Source of the DNA: Nitrosomonadaceae bacterium
Lineage (GTDB): Bacteria; Pseudomonadota; Gammaproteobacteria; Burkholderiales; Usitatibacteraceae
Assembly (NCBI GenBank): GCA_021300055.1
Contig: JAJTHU010000088.1
Span: forward strand, 1 to 27,225
DNA: 27,225 nt
Direction: 5' to 3'
The notes below the pieces were generated by a model. The model was not told the DNA's origin and made no database searches. It saw only the letters and a program-made list of their open reading frames with translations. Position 1 is the first letter of the stretch. Each line of letters begins with the position of its first letter. Made by a program: the position numbers and the translations under genes. Positions 1 to 8,611 of this stretch are shown piece by piece.

Positions 1-1167
1 AGCCCAAAGCACAGATTGAATGCGCAAGTCCGTCTTTTCCATGAGTTGGGGTTCATCGTTAAACGGGGCGCTCAATGAAAACAGGTAGTCGCCAATGCTG
101 TTTCGTTTTTCAGTAGGCGCTGCTTGCACCCACGCAATCGTTGCATTGCTGTCACTACGCCATTGGTAGTTGCGCGGCCCTTTTCGCACGGCATCCGGGT
201 CACTGTCTTCGTCCTCTGCGAGCGGTAAATCCGAGAGCACCTTTACCAGCGCACCCGCATCATTCTCTTGCGCATCACGAATCTCGGTACGCAACGCAAA
301 GCGCGATACCGGCACGCTGTACGAGAACGGGCGCTTCACGTACTGCAGCATCACGTACTGCCCATCGGGCGAAGGCTGCATGTTACGTACCAGCCCCGAC
401 GCCAAGGTCGTCACGCCGCCTTCCAAATTCACGCGCAGCACTTCCGTCTGCGAGTAGTACTCAAACAAGGCTTCATCGTGCGCGTTGCGCAGCAAGTCTT
501 GGTAGGTACGTGCTGCATTGCGGCGACCAAGGTTCTCTTGCACCAACGGGCCCGAACTCACTTGAGGTGCGCGTGGCGGCGCACCGCGAGATACGGGTAT
601 CGCCGCGACAAGCAACGACTTGCTATCGCCAAACCAAGCAAAGGATCGCGCAGTAATGCCATTGATGTTGCGGTCGAGCAACTTGCGCGCGTTACCGCCG
701 TTGCCAAGCTCAACCACCATCAGCTCCAAACCCGTGTCGCGGACGACAGTGAAGGCAACACGCTTGCTATCGGGCGACCAGAGGGCATCCGCAATACGCA
801 CATTCGCAGGCAGGTTGCTGACGGCCTTCTCGGTGCGATCGGCGACGCGAACGAACTTGATGCCGTTTGCATACTGGGTGCGGCTCTGATCGTTGGTGCG
901 CGGATTGATGCGCATGCCCGCGAGGCGGAGTTCAGGCTGAGCGAGTTCGGCGACTGATGGCAACGCAGGGCGGTCGAGCAGCATGAGCCACTCGCCGTTG
1001 GGCGAAAGCGCGGTTTGTGGAATCAACTTCGCATCAACCATGTCCACCATCGCGCTGGGAGGCGTCTGGTAGCGCGGTGCGTCGTTACCTTGTGCTGAAG
1101 CAGGCAAAGCAACGACAAAAGACAGTACAGCCACCGATAAAGCGGTGCAAAAACGAGGGGCAACCAA
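1..1167 (-). CDS. S9 family (prolyl oligopeptidase-type) peptidase, N-terminal part, truncated by window edge
   Basis: The 389 visible codons give a Sec signal peptide (hydrophobic stretch about residues 6-25 ending in PASAQ) followed by a beta-propeller-like region with repeats of the type 'ALWSPDSKRVAF', 'SFAWFGDSKSLLVA' and 'MQPSPDGQYVML'. The segment from 'GPLVQENLGRRNAARTYQDLL' resembles the propeller of the glutamyl-endopeptidase-like S9D peptidases. The catalytic alpha/beta hydrolase domain would lie beyond position 1, so the Ser/Asp/His triad cannot be checked. I chose a TTG start at 1167 because AGGAG lies six bases upstream and the signal peptide begins there; no ATG fits. The likely role is periplasmic or secreted cleavage of peptides. 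It is divergent from kup across a 371-base spacer. The family call is good, the subfamily less certain. Confidence 0.8.
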   Translation of the reverse strand, partial: MVAPRFCTALSVAVLSFVVALPASAQGNDAPRYQTPPSAMVDMVDAKLIPQTALSPNGEWLMLLDRPALPSVAELAQPELRLAGMRINPRTNDQSRTQYANGIKFVRVADRTEKAVSNLPANVRIADALWSPDSKRVAFTVVRDTGLELMVVELGNGGNARKLLDRNINGITARSFAWFGDSKSLLVAAIPVSRGAPPRAPQVSSGPLVQENLGRRNAARTYQDLLRNAHDEALFEYYSQTEVLRVNLEGGVTTLASGLVRNMQPSPDGQYVMLQYVKRPFSYSVPVSRFALRTEIRDAQENDAGALVKVLSDLPLAEDEDSDPDAVRKGPRNYQWRSDSNATIAWVQAAPTEKRNSIGDYLFSLSAPFNDEPQLMEKTDLRIQSVLWA

Positions 1168-1538
1168 TGAATACTCCTGAGAGCAATACCCGGGTCCGCG
1201 TTCTTTGTCTTGCAGCGGCGCTGTGCCGTGACCGCGCAGATCCCTTGAGGAACCAACGATTTTACGCCCGCGATGCCGCTCTCGCGATGCTTTGGTCGTC
1301 GATTGAGACGACTCACCCCCAGTTTGCAAAGCCCAAAAAAGAGGAGTAATGTTGCGCCGCAATATGCGTAATCCCTGCATCAGCTACGTTTCCATGGCCG
1401 CTTCTTCTTCAAGCGGTCTGCCACGCGGCTTCCCTCTCACGCGCCTTGCGCCTCAGGTTGTCGCTACACGTGTGTCCGGCGCTTCGTGCTGCTCACGTCA
1501 CTTGGACCCAATCGCTGCGCGCTAGCGCTGATTTGACG
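1168..1538. other. Divergent spacer between the S9 peptidase gene and kup
   Basis: This is a 371-base stretch without a convincing gene. It must contain the start signals of two divergent genes, but I see no strong sigma-70 pair. A weak candidate for kup is TTGCAA (1324-1329) with TAATGT 17 bases downstream. A small inverted repeat, GTCGTC/GACGAC (1295-1312), is present. A 58-codon plus-strand reading frame (1349-1525) was not accepted as a gene. Confidence 0.4.
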
Positions 1539-3407
1539 ATGGACTCAAACAAGAAACTCGGAGCGCTAACCGTTGGCGCGATCGGTGTCGTTTTCGGCGA
1601 CATCGGTACTAGCCCCCTTTACGCGCTGAAGGAATCATTCAATCCTGCGCACGGCATACCGCTCAATTCAACCACCGTTTACGGCATCTTGTCGGTGATG
1701 TTCTGGGCAATGACCGCACTGGTCACCGTGAAGTACCTCGTGTTCATGATGCGCGCTGACAACAAAGGAGAAGGTGGCATCCTAGCGTTGACAGCATTGG
1801 CACAGCGTTGCTTCCGCAAAGGGACGCGCCGGCACTGGTGGGTGGTGGCGCTCGGCATGTTTGGCGCGGCAATGTTCTACGGCGACGCCATCATTACGCC
1901 GGCAATCTCGGTACTTTCTGCCGTCGAGGGGCTGGAGCTCGTGACACCGGCGTTTAACCGGTTTGTTGAGCCGATTGCGATTGGAATTCTGATCGCCCTG
2001 TTTGTCGTGCAACGTCACGGCACTGCGGCCGTGGGTCGCTTTTTCGGACCGATCATGGTGTTGTGGTTTACCACTCTCGCGGTATTGGGTATCTCGCAGA
2101 TCGTGCAAGCGCCTGAAATCCTCAAAGCGCTCAACCCTTGGTACAGCTGGCAGTTTTTCATCGAGCATAAAGTCGCGGCATGGATCACGCTTGGCGCTGT
2201 TGTGCTATGTGTAACAGGCGGCGAGGCCCTTTATGCCGATATGGGTCACTTCGGTCGCAAACCAATTCGATTCGGTTGGTTCAGCCTAGTGTGGCCTGCA
2301 CTGTTGCTCAACTATTTCGGACAAGGTGCATTGCTGCTCGCGAACAATGAGGCGGTCAAAAACCCCTTTTACCTGATGGCGCCGGATTGGGCATTGTTGC
2401 CGATGATTGCGTTGGCAACTGCAGCAACCATCATCGCTTCGCAAGCCGTCATTTCCGGCGCATTCAGCCTCACCAAGCAAGCGATCCAACTTGGCTACTT
2501 GCCGCGCTTTGCAATCCAGTACACGAACGAAAAGGAAGCCGGGCAGATCTACATCCCGTTCATCAATTGGGGCTTGCTGCTTGGCATCATCGCGCTCGTC
2601 GTGATCTTCAAAAATTCGAGCAATCTCGCTGCGGCTTACGGTATCGCAGTGATGCTTACCATGACCATCGACACGATCTTGCTACTGGTTGTCATGGTGG
2701 TGATTTGGAAGTGGAACCGCTGGCTTGCGGGCCTTCTGGTCGCGGGCATCCTAATTAATGACCTGATGTTCCTCACGGCGACCATGACAAAGATTCACGA
2801 TGGCGGCTGGTTCCCGCTGGTCATCGGTGCGGTCATGTTCACCATCATGAGCACCTGGCGACGTGGACGCGAGATCGTGCGTCGCAAGGTCAACGATGGC
2901 GCCATGCCGCTCAAGGGCTTTGTCGAGTCGATTGCACTCGGGGACACCCCGCGGGTTGACGGCACGGGCGTGTTCATGACGACCAATCCTGACGGCGTAC
3001 CGAATGCGCTTTTGCATAACCTCAAGCACAACAAAGTGCTACATGGCCGCGTCGTGATTCTGTCGCTCATCAACGAGGACATTCCGCGCGTACCCAAAGA
3101 AGACTACATTTGGATCGACAACCTTGGACATGGCTTCTACGTGATTCGCGCGCACTACGGCTTCAAGGAAACACCGAACGTTCCCGCGATGCTCAATGAC
3201 TGCCGCTTGCAGTCGATGAATTTCGACATGATGGAAACGAGCTTTTTCGTTAATCGCGAGTCACTCATTGCCACGCCGCGAGGCGGTATGGCGCTGTGGC
3301 GCGAACATCTCTTTGTATGGATGTCACACCTAGCGACAAAGGCCTCCGAGTACTTCCGAATTCCGACCAACCGCGTCGTCGAACTGGGTACGCAGGTCGA
3401 AATCTAA
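1539..3407 (+). CDS. kup: Low-affinity potassium transporter Kup (KUP/HAK/KT family)
   Basis: Proton-coupled potassium uptake through the inner membrane. The protein starts MDSNKKLGALTVGAIG and shows the family signatures GDIGTSPLYALKESF near the N-terminus, NKGEGGILALTALAQR around residue 75 and GDAIITPAISVLSAVEG around residue 115. About twelve hydrophobic segments are followed by a C-terminal cytoplasmic domain of about 170 residues. With 622 residues it matches the usual length of bacterial Kup. An upstream in-frame TTG would add 31 residues with no family likeness, so the ATG at 1539 was chosen although no clear Shine-Dalgarno precedes it. The stop lies 6 bases from the stop of the convergent zinc-ribbon gene, and no terminator hairpin is visible between them. 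Confidence 0.96.
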   Translation: MDSNKKLGALTVGAIGVVFGDIGTSPLYALKESFNPAHGIPLNSTTVYGILSVMFWAMTALVTVKYLVFMMRADNKGEGGILALTALAQRCFRKGTRRHWWVVALGMFGAAMFYGDAIITPAISVLSAVEGLELVTPAFNRFVEPIAIGILIALFVVQRHGTAAVGRFFGPIMVLWFTTLAVLGISQIVQAPEILKALNPWYSWQFFIEHKVAAWITLGAVVLCVTGGEALYADMGHFGRKPIRFGWFSLVWPALLLNYFGQGALLLANNEAVKNPFYLMAPDWALLPMIALATAATIIASQAVISGAFSLTKQAIQLGYLPRFAIQYTNEKEAGQIYIPFINWGLLLGIIALVVIFKNSSNLAAAYGIAVMLTMTIDTILLLVVMVVIWKWNRWLAGLLVAGILINDLMFLTATMTKIHDGGWFPLVIGAVMFTIMSTWRRGREIVRRKVNDGAMPLKGFVESIALGDTPRVDGTGVFMTTNPDGVPNALLHNLKHNKVLHGRVVILSLINEDIPRVPKEDYIWIDNLGHGFYVIRAHYGFKETPNVPAMLNDCRLQSMNFDMMETSFFVNRESLIATPRGGMALWREHLFVWMSHLATKASEYFRIPTNRVVELGTQVEI

Positions 3408-3413
3408 GTTCTG

Positions 3414-4655
3414 TTACCGTTGATTGCCGCCGAAGAACACAAGCAACAAGAACAGTAGCAGCAGAATTCCGCTCACGAGGAAGAATATCTTCCAGCCCGA
3501 CTTTGGCGACTCTCCGTCGACTTCACCGGTTTGCCCGTTGACGACAAAGCGATATGTCTTGCCCTTGAAGAGGTAAGCTGAGATCCACATCGGCAGCAAG
3601 ATGTGCTTGAAGGTTAGGTGGCTATATTGCGTATTGACGCTATGAATGCGTTGTTGATCGCCACCAATATCCGCGCGGATCAGTTGCTCGACCTTCGCAT
3701 CAATCAGTTGCTTGCCGCTGGCAAATGCAGTCTTGAGGTCAACGGAGTATGCCTCCGCTTGAAAGCCAGCGAGATACTCATCTTGATAAGGAACGAGTGC
3801 GCGCGTATCCCACGTGCGCATGCGTGCGCCGAGCGCGCTAGCGAAAAACTGACCCAGCTTGGCGACTGAAGCGTCTCGCGCGTCGCCCGACGCCTCATCG
3901 GTGTTCACATCACGTACGTTGAGCACCCCCATAGACCCAGACACCAGCACGTCGTTATGAAAGAACGACACGACACCCGAGACAGGCCGCCAATCAGTCA
4001 CCACCCGCGTACGCGTGACGCGGTTTCCATTTGAATCTGTGGTCGTATAAGTTTCAGTACGGTTATCGCCACGCTGGCCGGTGTAGTGGCTCACGGTATT
4101 GGCATCAAATGTCCAATACGGTACATAAAGCCCGCGAATCCCCGCGTCGCTCTGCGCGTACTTCTTAAGCGCACTGGGCGCCAACCATAGTCCATGCAAC
4201 CATTCGCGCCACTTTTGTTGGGCGATTTGCTTGGTAACTTGAAACGGCACCAGTGAACGCGGCTTGATGCGTCGCCTCGCGAAGCTCTTGCTCGTAATCG
4301 AGGTGCCGCAGAAAATGCACGATGACGCGAACAAATTGCCAGGCAGGGTCTGCTCACCGCCGCAACTCTGGCATTTCACCTGCTGCTGCTCAAACGTCTC
4401 TTGCTCGCCCTCAAGCTGCTGCAGCCAGGTTGGCAGGTCGAGCTCTTCAATGCGATCCGTTTTCTCGTCGAACTCGTTGACGGTGCCGCAGTAACCACAT
4501 TTGAGCGAAGTGCTTCCGGGCGCGAACGCCAACTTTGCGCCGCACGATCGACAGGGAAACGTCCGCACGAGTTCATTCACCACTGCCGCCGTTGGCATGT
4601 CGTGCGTGAGCGTCTGCTGAGCAGCGGCCACAGGGCTCGAGCTTACTTTTTCCAT
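3414..4655 (-). CDS. Double zinc-ribbon, C-terminally membrane-anchored protein (YdjG/TFIIB-zinc-ribbon-like)
   Basis: 413 residues. Two four-cysteine zinc ribbons are visible: FPCRSCGAKL...LKCGYCG at about residues 33-57 and VKCQSCGGEQ...SSCIFCGT at about 93-119. A long soluble middle part (GLYVPYWTFDANTVSHYTGQ and so on) leads to a single hydrophobic helix at about 388-410 just before the end. This layout is known for proteins annotated as TFIIB-type zinc-ribbon or 'primosomal N'-like'; I see no helicase motif, so that second name is misleading. It lies downstream of, and on the same strand as, an SPFH-domain gene, the arrangement seen for ydjG and ydjI of B. subtilis. The exact function is unknown; a role at the membrane with the SPFH partner is inferred. 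No clear Shine-Dalgarno precedes the ATG at 4655. Confidence 0.8.
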   Translation of the reverse strand: MEKVSSSPVAAAQQTLTHDMPTAAVVNELVRTFPCRSCGAKLAFAPGSTSLKCGYCGTVNEFDEKTDRIEELDLPTWLQQLEGEQETFEQQQVKCQSCGGEQTLPGNLFASSCIFCGTSITSKSFARRRIKPRSLVPFQVTKQIAQQKWREWLHGLWLAPSALKKYAQSDAGIRGLYVPYWTFDANTVSHYTGQRGDNRTETYTTTDSNGNRVTRTRVVTDWRPVSGVVSFFHNDVLVSGSMGVLNVRDVNTDEASGDARDASVAKLGQFFASALGARMRTWDTRALVPYQDEYLAGFQAEAYSVDLKTAFASGKQLIDAKVEQLIRADIGGDQQRIHSVNTQYSHLTFKHILLPMWISAYLFKGKTYRFVVNGQTGEVDGESPKSGWKIFFLVSGILLLLFLLLVFFGGNQR

Positions 4656-4804
4656 GGGTGCGTCAGAACCGCGGCTAGCGGCAGTTGCAGCGTAATGGCT
4701 TGCGCTATGGGCTGTGCCATCTTCTCGCGGATGCCCTCGTCATCAGTTGGTTCCGCGGCTCGGATGATGGTGTCCATGACAAGTCGTATTCGTGGCCCGA
4801 ATGC

Positions 4805-4836
4805 GCAGCGTCGTGACCTTTTGGTCACGACGCTGC
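4805..4836 (-). terminator. Perfect 14-bp hairpin downstream of the SPFH gene
   Basis: GCAGCGTCGTGACC (4805-4818) and its exact complement (4823-4836) flank a TTTT loop (AAAA on the minus strand). It begins 27 bases after the SPFH stop codon in the direction of transcription. There is no T-run after it, so it may be a processing or stability hairpin between two operon genes rather than a true intrinsic terminator. Confidence 0.45.
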
Positions 4837-4862
4837 ACGCGGATTAGAGAGGCGTATGAGGG

Positions 4863-5984
4863 CTATGCCGCTGGCGGTACGGGTGGCGGCACGTTGGCGA
4901 ACAAGGCCGCCAGTTCGCCAACCTCACCCGCCTTCACCCACTGTGCCATGCCGGCGCGCCACACGAGCGAATCGCGCTTGAGCTGGCCACTTGCCGCTTG
5001 GCTTTGCAGTGCCGTCAGATCGAATGGGCCCGTTTGCGCCCCGTTGACTGCGACATGAAATGCCAGCGCAGCCGGCACAGGCGGCGGCACCGCTGCCAGT
5101 GCGGCACCCGCCGCACCGAACGCAGCGCCACCCATGCTGTTCATCATCTGCGCGCCCATCGCAACACCCGCACCAATACCCACGGCAGCGCCTGCGGCAC
5201 CACCTGGGTTGTTGGCTGCATCACGGATCGCACTCGCTGTTTCATACTGTGTATAGGCCTGCAAATTACCGACCGCAGCGATGGCGCCACGCTTGTCGAT
5301 GGCCTTTTCGACCTCCTCAGGCAAGCCGATATCCTGCACCTGCACTTCGCAGAGTTCTAGGCCCATCGACGCAAAATCTGGCGCAATGCGATCTTTCAGC
5401 ATTTGGCCTATCGTGGTCACGCGTGCTTCGAGATCAATCACCGCCAGCCCCAACTCGGGCATGACTTCTTTGATTCGCAAGCCGATCTTGCCGCGCAGGT
5501 TTTCTTGAATCTGCTCAGTCGTAAAGCGTCCTTCCGTGCCGGCGATATCTTTAATGAAAATCCCAGCGTCTTGGACACGGATGGTATAGAGCCCAAACGC
5601 GGTCGCACGCACGACGCCGAAGTCGGCATCGCGCATCATCGCAGGCCCGGGTGTACCCCACTTCAAATCGGTGAACTTGCGTGTGTTGACGAAGTACACC
5701 TCTGCCTTAAACGGCGACTCAAAGCCGTACTTCCAGCCCTTGAGCGTGGAGAGAATCGGTAGGTTTTGCGTGGTCAGCGTGTACATGCCCGGCTTGAACA
5801 CATCAGCGAGCTGGCCCTCGTTGATGAACACTGCCATCTGGCCTTCGCGCACGGTGAGCTTGGCGCCGTACTTAATTTCGTTGTTGTGACGCTCGTAACG
5901 GTACACCAGCGTATTTGTCGAATCATCTAGCCATTCGATGATGTCGATTAGTTCGCCCGTCAGCTTCTTTACCCAGTCGATCAT
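4863..5984 (-). CDS. SPFH-domain protein with C-terminal GYF_2 domain (YdjI-like)
   Basis: 373 residues. The N-terminal two thirds (MIDWVKKLTGELIDIIEW ... GMYTLTTQNLPILSTLKGWKYG ... LPEEVEKAIDKRGAIAAVGNL) is the SPFH/Band-7-like fold of the 'virion core-like' YdjI group. It is followed by an Ala/Gly-rich linker (about residues 265-315) and a C-terminal GYF_2/DUF4339 domain (FHVAVNGAQTGPF ... DSLVWRAGMAQWVKAGEV). SPFH proteins build oligomeric membrane-associated scaffolds; B. subtilis YdjI is linked to PspA at the membrane. The ATG at 5984 was preferred over an upstream in-frame start because AAAGGAAA lies just upstream and the family begins at MIDW. It is probably co-transcribed with the zinc-ribbon gene 208 bases downstream. 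No transmembrane helix is visible, so membrane association would need a partner. Confidence 0.88.
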   Translation of the reverse strand: MIDWVKKLTGELIDIIEWLDDSTNTLVYRYERHNNEIKYGAKLTVREGQMAVFINEGQLADVFKPGMYTLTTQNLPILSTLKGWKYGFESPFKAEVYFVNTRKFTDLKWGTPGPAMMRDADFGVVRATAFGLYTIRVQDAGIFIKDIAGTEGRFTTEQIQENLRGKIGLRIKEVMPELGLAVIDLEARVTTIGQMLKDRIAPDFASMGLELCEVQVQDIGLPEEVEKAIDKRGAIAAVGNLQAYTQYETASAIRDAANNPGGAAGAAVGIGAGVAMGAQMMNSMGGAAFGAAGAALAAVPPPVPAALAFHVAVNGAQTGPFDLTALQSQAASGQLKRDSLVWRAGMAQWVKAGEVGELAALFANVPPPVPPAA

Positions 5985-6139
5985 TGAGGTTTCCTTTCGC
6001 GGTTCGTCGCCACAAGAACATCGTTTCACGTAGCGGGCGTCGCTATACTGCCGTGAGAAAAAAACAATATCACACTTAAATTGCAAAGCCCGCCGCTAAC
6101 CAACAAGCGCGCCAACGTCCACTAACGCGGATCGGACAT

Positions 6140-6949
6140 ATGGGGATTACAGTCACAGAAATCAATATCTTTCCGGTAAAGGGCCTGGGCGGCATTTCGC
6201 AGCCGCGCGCGTCTTTGACAACCCGGGGCCTGCGCTACGACCGTCGCTTTATGATCGTCGACGCCGACCATGAGTTTGTGAGCCAACGTGAGACTCCGCG
6301 CATGGCCACCATCTGGACCGACCTCGTCGGTGGCGAACTCGAATTCGCCGCCGCAGACCGCGAACCCATTCGCGTCGACGCAGAACCGCGCGCTTTACCC
6401 ACGCGCAGTGTGCGTGTGTGGTCCTCCACGGTCCAAGCCCACACGGTAAGCGCGGAAGCCGACGAGTGGCTTTCAGATGCGCTGGGCTTCGATGCGCGAC
6501 TGGTTTACATGCCGGATACCGCCGAGCGTCGCTGCAACCCCGAGTACGCGAAGAACAATGAGATCGTTAGTTTTGCGGATGGCTATCCGGTGCTCATCAC
6601 CAACGAAGCCTCACTGGCCGACCTCAATACGCGGATCGCAAACAATGGCGGTGCGGCCGTGCCCATGAACCGCTTTCGCAGCAACATTGTCGTGCGCGGA
6701 CTTGGGGCTTGGGACGAGGACGCTCTTGGGGACTTCTCGATCGGCAGCGCCGTCCTCCGCGCGGTCAAGCCGTGCGGCCGTTGCCAGGTCACCACGACGG
6801 ATCAGGCAAGCGGCGAAGTGCGGGGACCAGAGCCACTTCGCACCTTGTCGAGCTTCCGAGATTCGCCCGTCGGCGTACGTTTTGGCATGAACCTAGTACC
6901 GGTGAAGCTTGGCGAAATCGCAGTCGGCGACTCGCTAGTACCGCGCTAG
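6140..6949 (+). CDS. MOSC-domain protein (YcbX/mARC-like molybdenum cofactor enzyme)
   Basis: 269 residues. An N-terminal MOSC beta-barrel (INIFPVKGLGGISQPRASLTTRGLRYDRRFMIVD) precedes the MOSC domain, which contains NRFRSNIVV and the KPCGRCQVTTTD motif near residue 215; a cysteine of CGRC is expected to bind the molybdenum. Relatives reduce N-hydroxylated compounds (YcbX, mARC). Unlike E. coli YcbX there is no C-terminal 2Fe-2S ferredoxin domain, so electrons must come from another protein. It starts at ATG 6140, divergent from the SPFH gene. Its stop codon overlaps that of the convergent SPOR gene inside a CTAG palindrome. Confidence 0.9.
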   Translation: MGITVTEINIFPVKGLGGISQPRASLTTRGLRYDRRFMIVDADHEFVSQRETPRMATIWTDLVGGELEFAAADREPIRVDAEPRALPTRSVRVWSSTVQAHTVSAEADEWLSDALGFDARLVYMPDTAERRCNPEYAKNNEIVSFADGYPVLITNEASLADLNTRIANNGGAAVPMNRFRSNIVVRGLGAWDEDALGDFSIGSAVLRAVKPCGRCQVTTTDQASGEVRGPEPLRTLSSFRDSPVGVRFGMNLVPVKLGEIAVGDSLVPR

Positions 6950-7752
6950 CGCGCGGCAGGCTTCGCGGCAGTAGGCGCTGCGGCGCTGGCTGCTGCGGGT
7001 GGCGCCGGCGTGGAAGCCGGGGTCGGCGCTGCGGTCGCTGCATTCGTTGGTGCGGTGTTTGGCGCTGGCGCACCTGATACCGTGGCCACGGTCGCCGTAC
7101 CCGGACACTCGGTTCCCTTCAGCGTACTGCCCTCAAAGTCTTTCTGCAGCACTGCCAGCTTGGTGATCAATGTGGTGTCGAGCTCCCGCACCACAAAAGC
7201 GGTCTCACGCACTTGGGGGTTCTTCGGCGTGATAGTGATGCCCTTAACCAACGCGCCGGTCTTCGCCTCAAGGTCTGCGAGAACGCGCTTGGCGGCGTCC
7301 TCGCTTGAAAACAGTCCCAGCGACACGCTATTGTCGGCCATGATGAGCACGTCTTTGACGTTCGCTTTTTTCAGGCTGGTGAGAAGTGCGTCGGCAGCAC
7401 GACGATCACGCTGAATCGGCATCGCCACACCGAATCGTGTGAATTCTTCTATGTTGCGGCTACTAAGCCTGTCGCCTAAAGACAGCGTCGCCAAAGTCGT
7501 TTGCGCCCGAGGCGCATCCGCCGGGCGAACCGAAAACTGCGCGCATGTTGCCCCCGTGAGACTTGCAATCAGCTTTTCTGCCTCGGCGGCGTCGCGTTGC
7601 GCACGTGCGGAGTCAGTGATCGAAACGACCTTAAGTTGATCCGGGTTGATCTCTTTGGGCAGTGCGGGGCTAGGCTGTTGATGGGATAAGTAAACGTGGC
7701 CAGCCAACGCGAGATTGGCGACGAGCAATACCAAAAACAGAAAACGCGCCAT
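6946..7752 (-). CDS. SPOR-domain (peptidoglycan-binding) membrane protein
   Basis: 268 residues. The N-terminal hydrophobic segment (MARFLFLVLLVANLALAGH, about residues 3-20) acts as a membrane anchor. A central SPOR-like region (about 105-195) contains FGVAMPIQRDRRAADALLTSLKKA and the typical NSVSLGLFSSEDAAKRVLADLEAK. The tail of about 45 residues is Ala/Pro/Thr-rich and low in complexity. SPOR domains bind denuded glycan strands at division sites. Translation is assigned to the ATG at 7752, which has TAGGAG seven bases upstream; the longer frame to 7827 would run into coaX. It starts 10 bases after the coaX stop and is the last gene of the HAD-birA-coaX operon. Confidence 0.82.
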   Translation of the reverse strand: MARFLFLVLLVANLALAGHVYLSHQQPSPALPKEINPDQLKVVSITDSARAQRDAAEAEKLIASLTGATCAQFSVRPADAPRAQTTLATLSLGDRLSSRNIEEFTRFGVAMPIQRDRRAADALLTSLKKANVKDVLIMADNSVSLGLFSSEDAAKRVLADLEAKTGALVKGITITPKNPQVRETAFVVRELDTTLITKLAVLQKDFEGSTLKGTECPGTATVATVSGAPAPNTAPTNAATAAPTPASTPAPPAAASAAAPTAAKPAAR

Positions 7753-7762
7753 CGACGGACTC

Positions 7763-8611
7763 CTACCGTTGAACCGTGGGTGCAGCTGCACTTGCAGAAG
7801 GTGCTGCGAACACTGCCAGCCCCTCAAGCACCAGATGAGGCCGCATTGTAATCTTCACTGAGAAAGATAGCGGCGCGTGATGCAGTGCCGCCTCGATTGC
7901 GGGCAGGACTGTCGGCATTGCGCCACCGCTCGCGACAATGCAAATCTCCGACGGTGCGCGCGCGGCCAATCTTTGCAGCGACTGCATCACCGCACCGACC
8001 ATCGCATCGCGGGTACCTTGCGCGATCGCCGAATCGGTGTCGCGTGCAAAATCTGTGTCCTCGGCTTCGTTGACCATTGGCAACTGGGCAGTACCGCGCG
8101 CGAGTGACTCACGCATTAAGCGCATACCCGGCGCAATGCTGCCGCCGAGAAAATCACCCTCCCGGGTGAGCGCGTCGACAGTCAACGCAGTGCCCGCCAT
8201 CACGACCAACTTGTCCGCGCCTTTTGCGTCACCAATCGCGTGCGCGCCAAGTAGCGCGGCGAAGCGGTCTGCGCCGAGTTGGCTGGGGTCTCGGTAATGG
8301 TTCCGAACGCCGCCGCACTCAGAAACGGAACGGAACGGTTGTACTGGTAGCGCTGAGAGCTGGCAATCTTTCAGTAGACGTTCAATCGTACGCTGCACCG
8401 CTTCACCGGCGACGTTGGAAACAATGATGCACCCGGGCGAGTCATCGCGGAGCGCGTCGATTAGGGACGCCAGCGCCGTGGTACCGGCCCGCACCGCCGC
8501 TGTTTCAGCACCGCCGTGCGCAGCGAATTCACCGTTGGCGCTGAGCATCGCCCACTTGACGCGTGAATTACCTGCGTCGATCAGGAGCGCTATCGATGAC
8601 GCCTGACTCAT
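7763..8611 (-). CDS. coaX: Type III pantothenate kinase CoaX
   Basis: Phosphorylates pantothenate in the first step of coenzyme A synthesis. The 282-residue protein shows the ASKHA-fold signatures of the family: LLIDAGNSRVKW at residues 9-20, GADRFAALLGA at about 113-123, AGTALTVDALT at about 139-149 and GGSIAPGMRLMRESLARGTAQLP at about 156-178. Asp of DAGN and Asp of GADR are the expected phosphate-binding and catalytic residues. The start codon overlaps the birA stop in an ATGA, which implies translational coupling; birA followed by coaX is a common betaproteobacterial order. Confidence 0.95.
   Translation of the reverse strand: MSQASSIALLIDAGNSRVKWAMLSANGEFAAHGGAETAAVRAGTTALASLIDALRDDSPGCIIVSNVAGEAVQRTIERLLKDCQLSALPVQPFRSVSECGGVRNHYRDPSQLGADRFAALLGAHAIGDAKGADKLVVMAGTALTVDALTREGDFLGGSIAPGMRLMRESLARGTAQLPMVNEAEDTDFARDTDSAIAQGTRDAMVGAVMQSLQRLAARAPSEICIVASGGAMPTVLPAIEAALHHAPLSFSVKITMRPHLVLEGLAVFAAPSASAAAPTVQR

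Noticed and set aside
1349..1525. 58-codon plus-strand frame with GAGGAG upstream, before kup
   Set aside because: The GAGGAG lies only two bases from the ATG, the product has no recognisable feature, and its composition looks like random GC-rich sequence.
4643..4828. 61-residue minus-strand frame between the SPFH and zinc-ribbon genes
   Set aside because: It begins inside the hairpin, has no Shine-Dalgarno, overlaps the next start, and neither the full nor the 44-residue shorter form resembles a known family.
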